NCBI GenBank assembly: GCA_900770845.1
Contig: CAAGLS010000173.1
Coordinates: 1-5,837 of the forward strand
Length of the DNA stretch: 5,837 nucleotides
DNA from: an uncultured Prevotella sp.
Lineage (GTDB): Bacteria; Bacteroidota; Bacteroidia; Bacteroidales; Bacteroidaceae
Direction: 5' to 3'
The position numbers and the translations under genes are program-made. Below the pieces are notes generated by a model. That model was not told where the DNA came from. It did no database searches and saw only the letters and a program-made list of their open reading frames with translations. Shown piece by piece: positions 5,826-5,837 of this stretch; position 1 is the stretch's first letter, and each line of letters begins with the position of its first letter.

Positions 5826-5829
5826 TAAA
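5826..5829 (+). repeat. Right copy of the TAAA target site duplication
   Basis: TAAA directly follows CCAGCC. Removing the element and one TAAA copy restores ...CAATAAAGCAAGAAC, in which pyrF still ends at the same TAA. Only 8 bases follow before the window ends, so the original downstream context is not visible. Confidence 0.55.
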
Positions 5830-5837
5830 GCAAGAAC

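Noticed and set aside
5634..5826. Reading the terminal repeats as a plain intrinsic terminator of pyrF
   Set aside because: The arms are about 150 bases apart, there is no T-run after the right arm, and the TAAA flanks fit transposition better. A secondary termination role is not excluded.
5634..5837. CRISPR array, tRNA, or small protein gene in the last 200 bases
   Set aside because: There are no regularly repeated direct units with spacers, no cloverleaf with a TTC-type arm, and no convincing reading frame with a start in either strand.

Overview
The window holds six housekeeping genes, all on the + strand, followed by one small non-coding insertion-like element at the right edge. The proteins read as Bacteroidales, most likely Prevotella in the broad sense. 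The evidence is the long Bacteroidetes form of PurM (387 aa), the form of PurC with TPTTK and FRVEMIIRSILTGSAW, and the PWKNPNTGEVEEIL insert in release factor 1. Translation starts have A-rich leaders with little Shine-Dalgarno character, which is also usual in that phylum. The coding sequence is fairly GC-rich with G/C-ending codons; this explains the many long but spurious antisense reading frames. The genus call is an inference from remembered family sequences, not from a search.

Layout: purC (SAICAR synthase, 5' end outside the window, 1-804); a 98-bp gap with two hairpins that could compete with each other; menG/ubiE (demethylmenaquinone methyltransferase, 903-1637); a short A+T-rich gap with a possible promoter; aroE (shikimate dehydrogenase, 1691-2437); 12 bp; purM (AIR synthase, 2450-3613); a 67-bp gap with one hairpin; prfA (peptide chain release factor 1, 3681-4790); 18 bp; pyrF (orotidine 5'-phosphate decarboxylase, 4809-5633). 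The spacing suggests one or two co-transcribed units, with possible internal control before menG, aroE and prfA.

The genes join several core pathways. PurM makes AIR, which after carboxylation by PurE (not in the window) becomes the substrate of PurC in purine synthesis. PyrF makes UMP. AroE feeds the shikimate pathway, whose product chorismate is the precursor of both the aromatic amino acids and menaquinone. MenG carries out the last step of menaquinone synthesis. RF1 ends translation at UAA/UAG.

The most interesting part is 5631-5829. A 191-bp sequence with perfect 21-bp terminal inverted repeats and a 4-bp direct repeat (TAAA) on each side lies exactly at the pyrF stop codon. It has no recognisable coding capacity, and its inside is a nested, imperfect palindrome around GTGTAGCCCGCTACAC. 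It looks like a miniature inverted-repeat transposable element (MITE) that inserted without breaking pyrF, because the target duplication recreates the stop codon. I saw no tRNA, rRNA, CRISPR array, complete insertion sequence or defence system.
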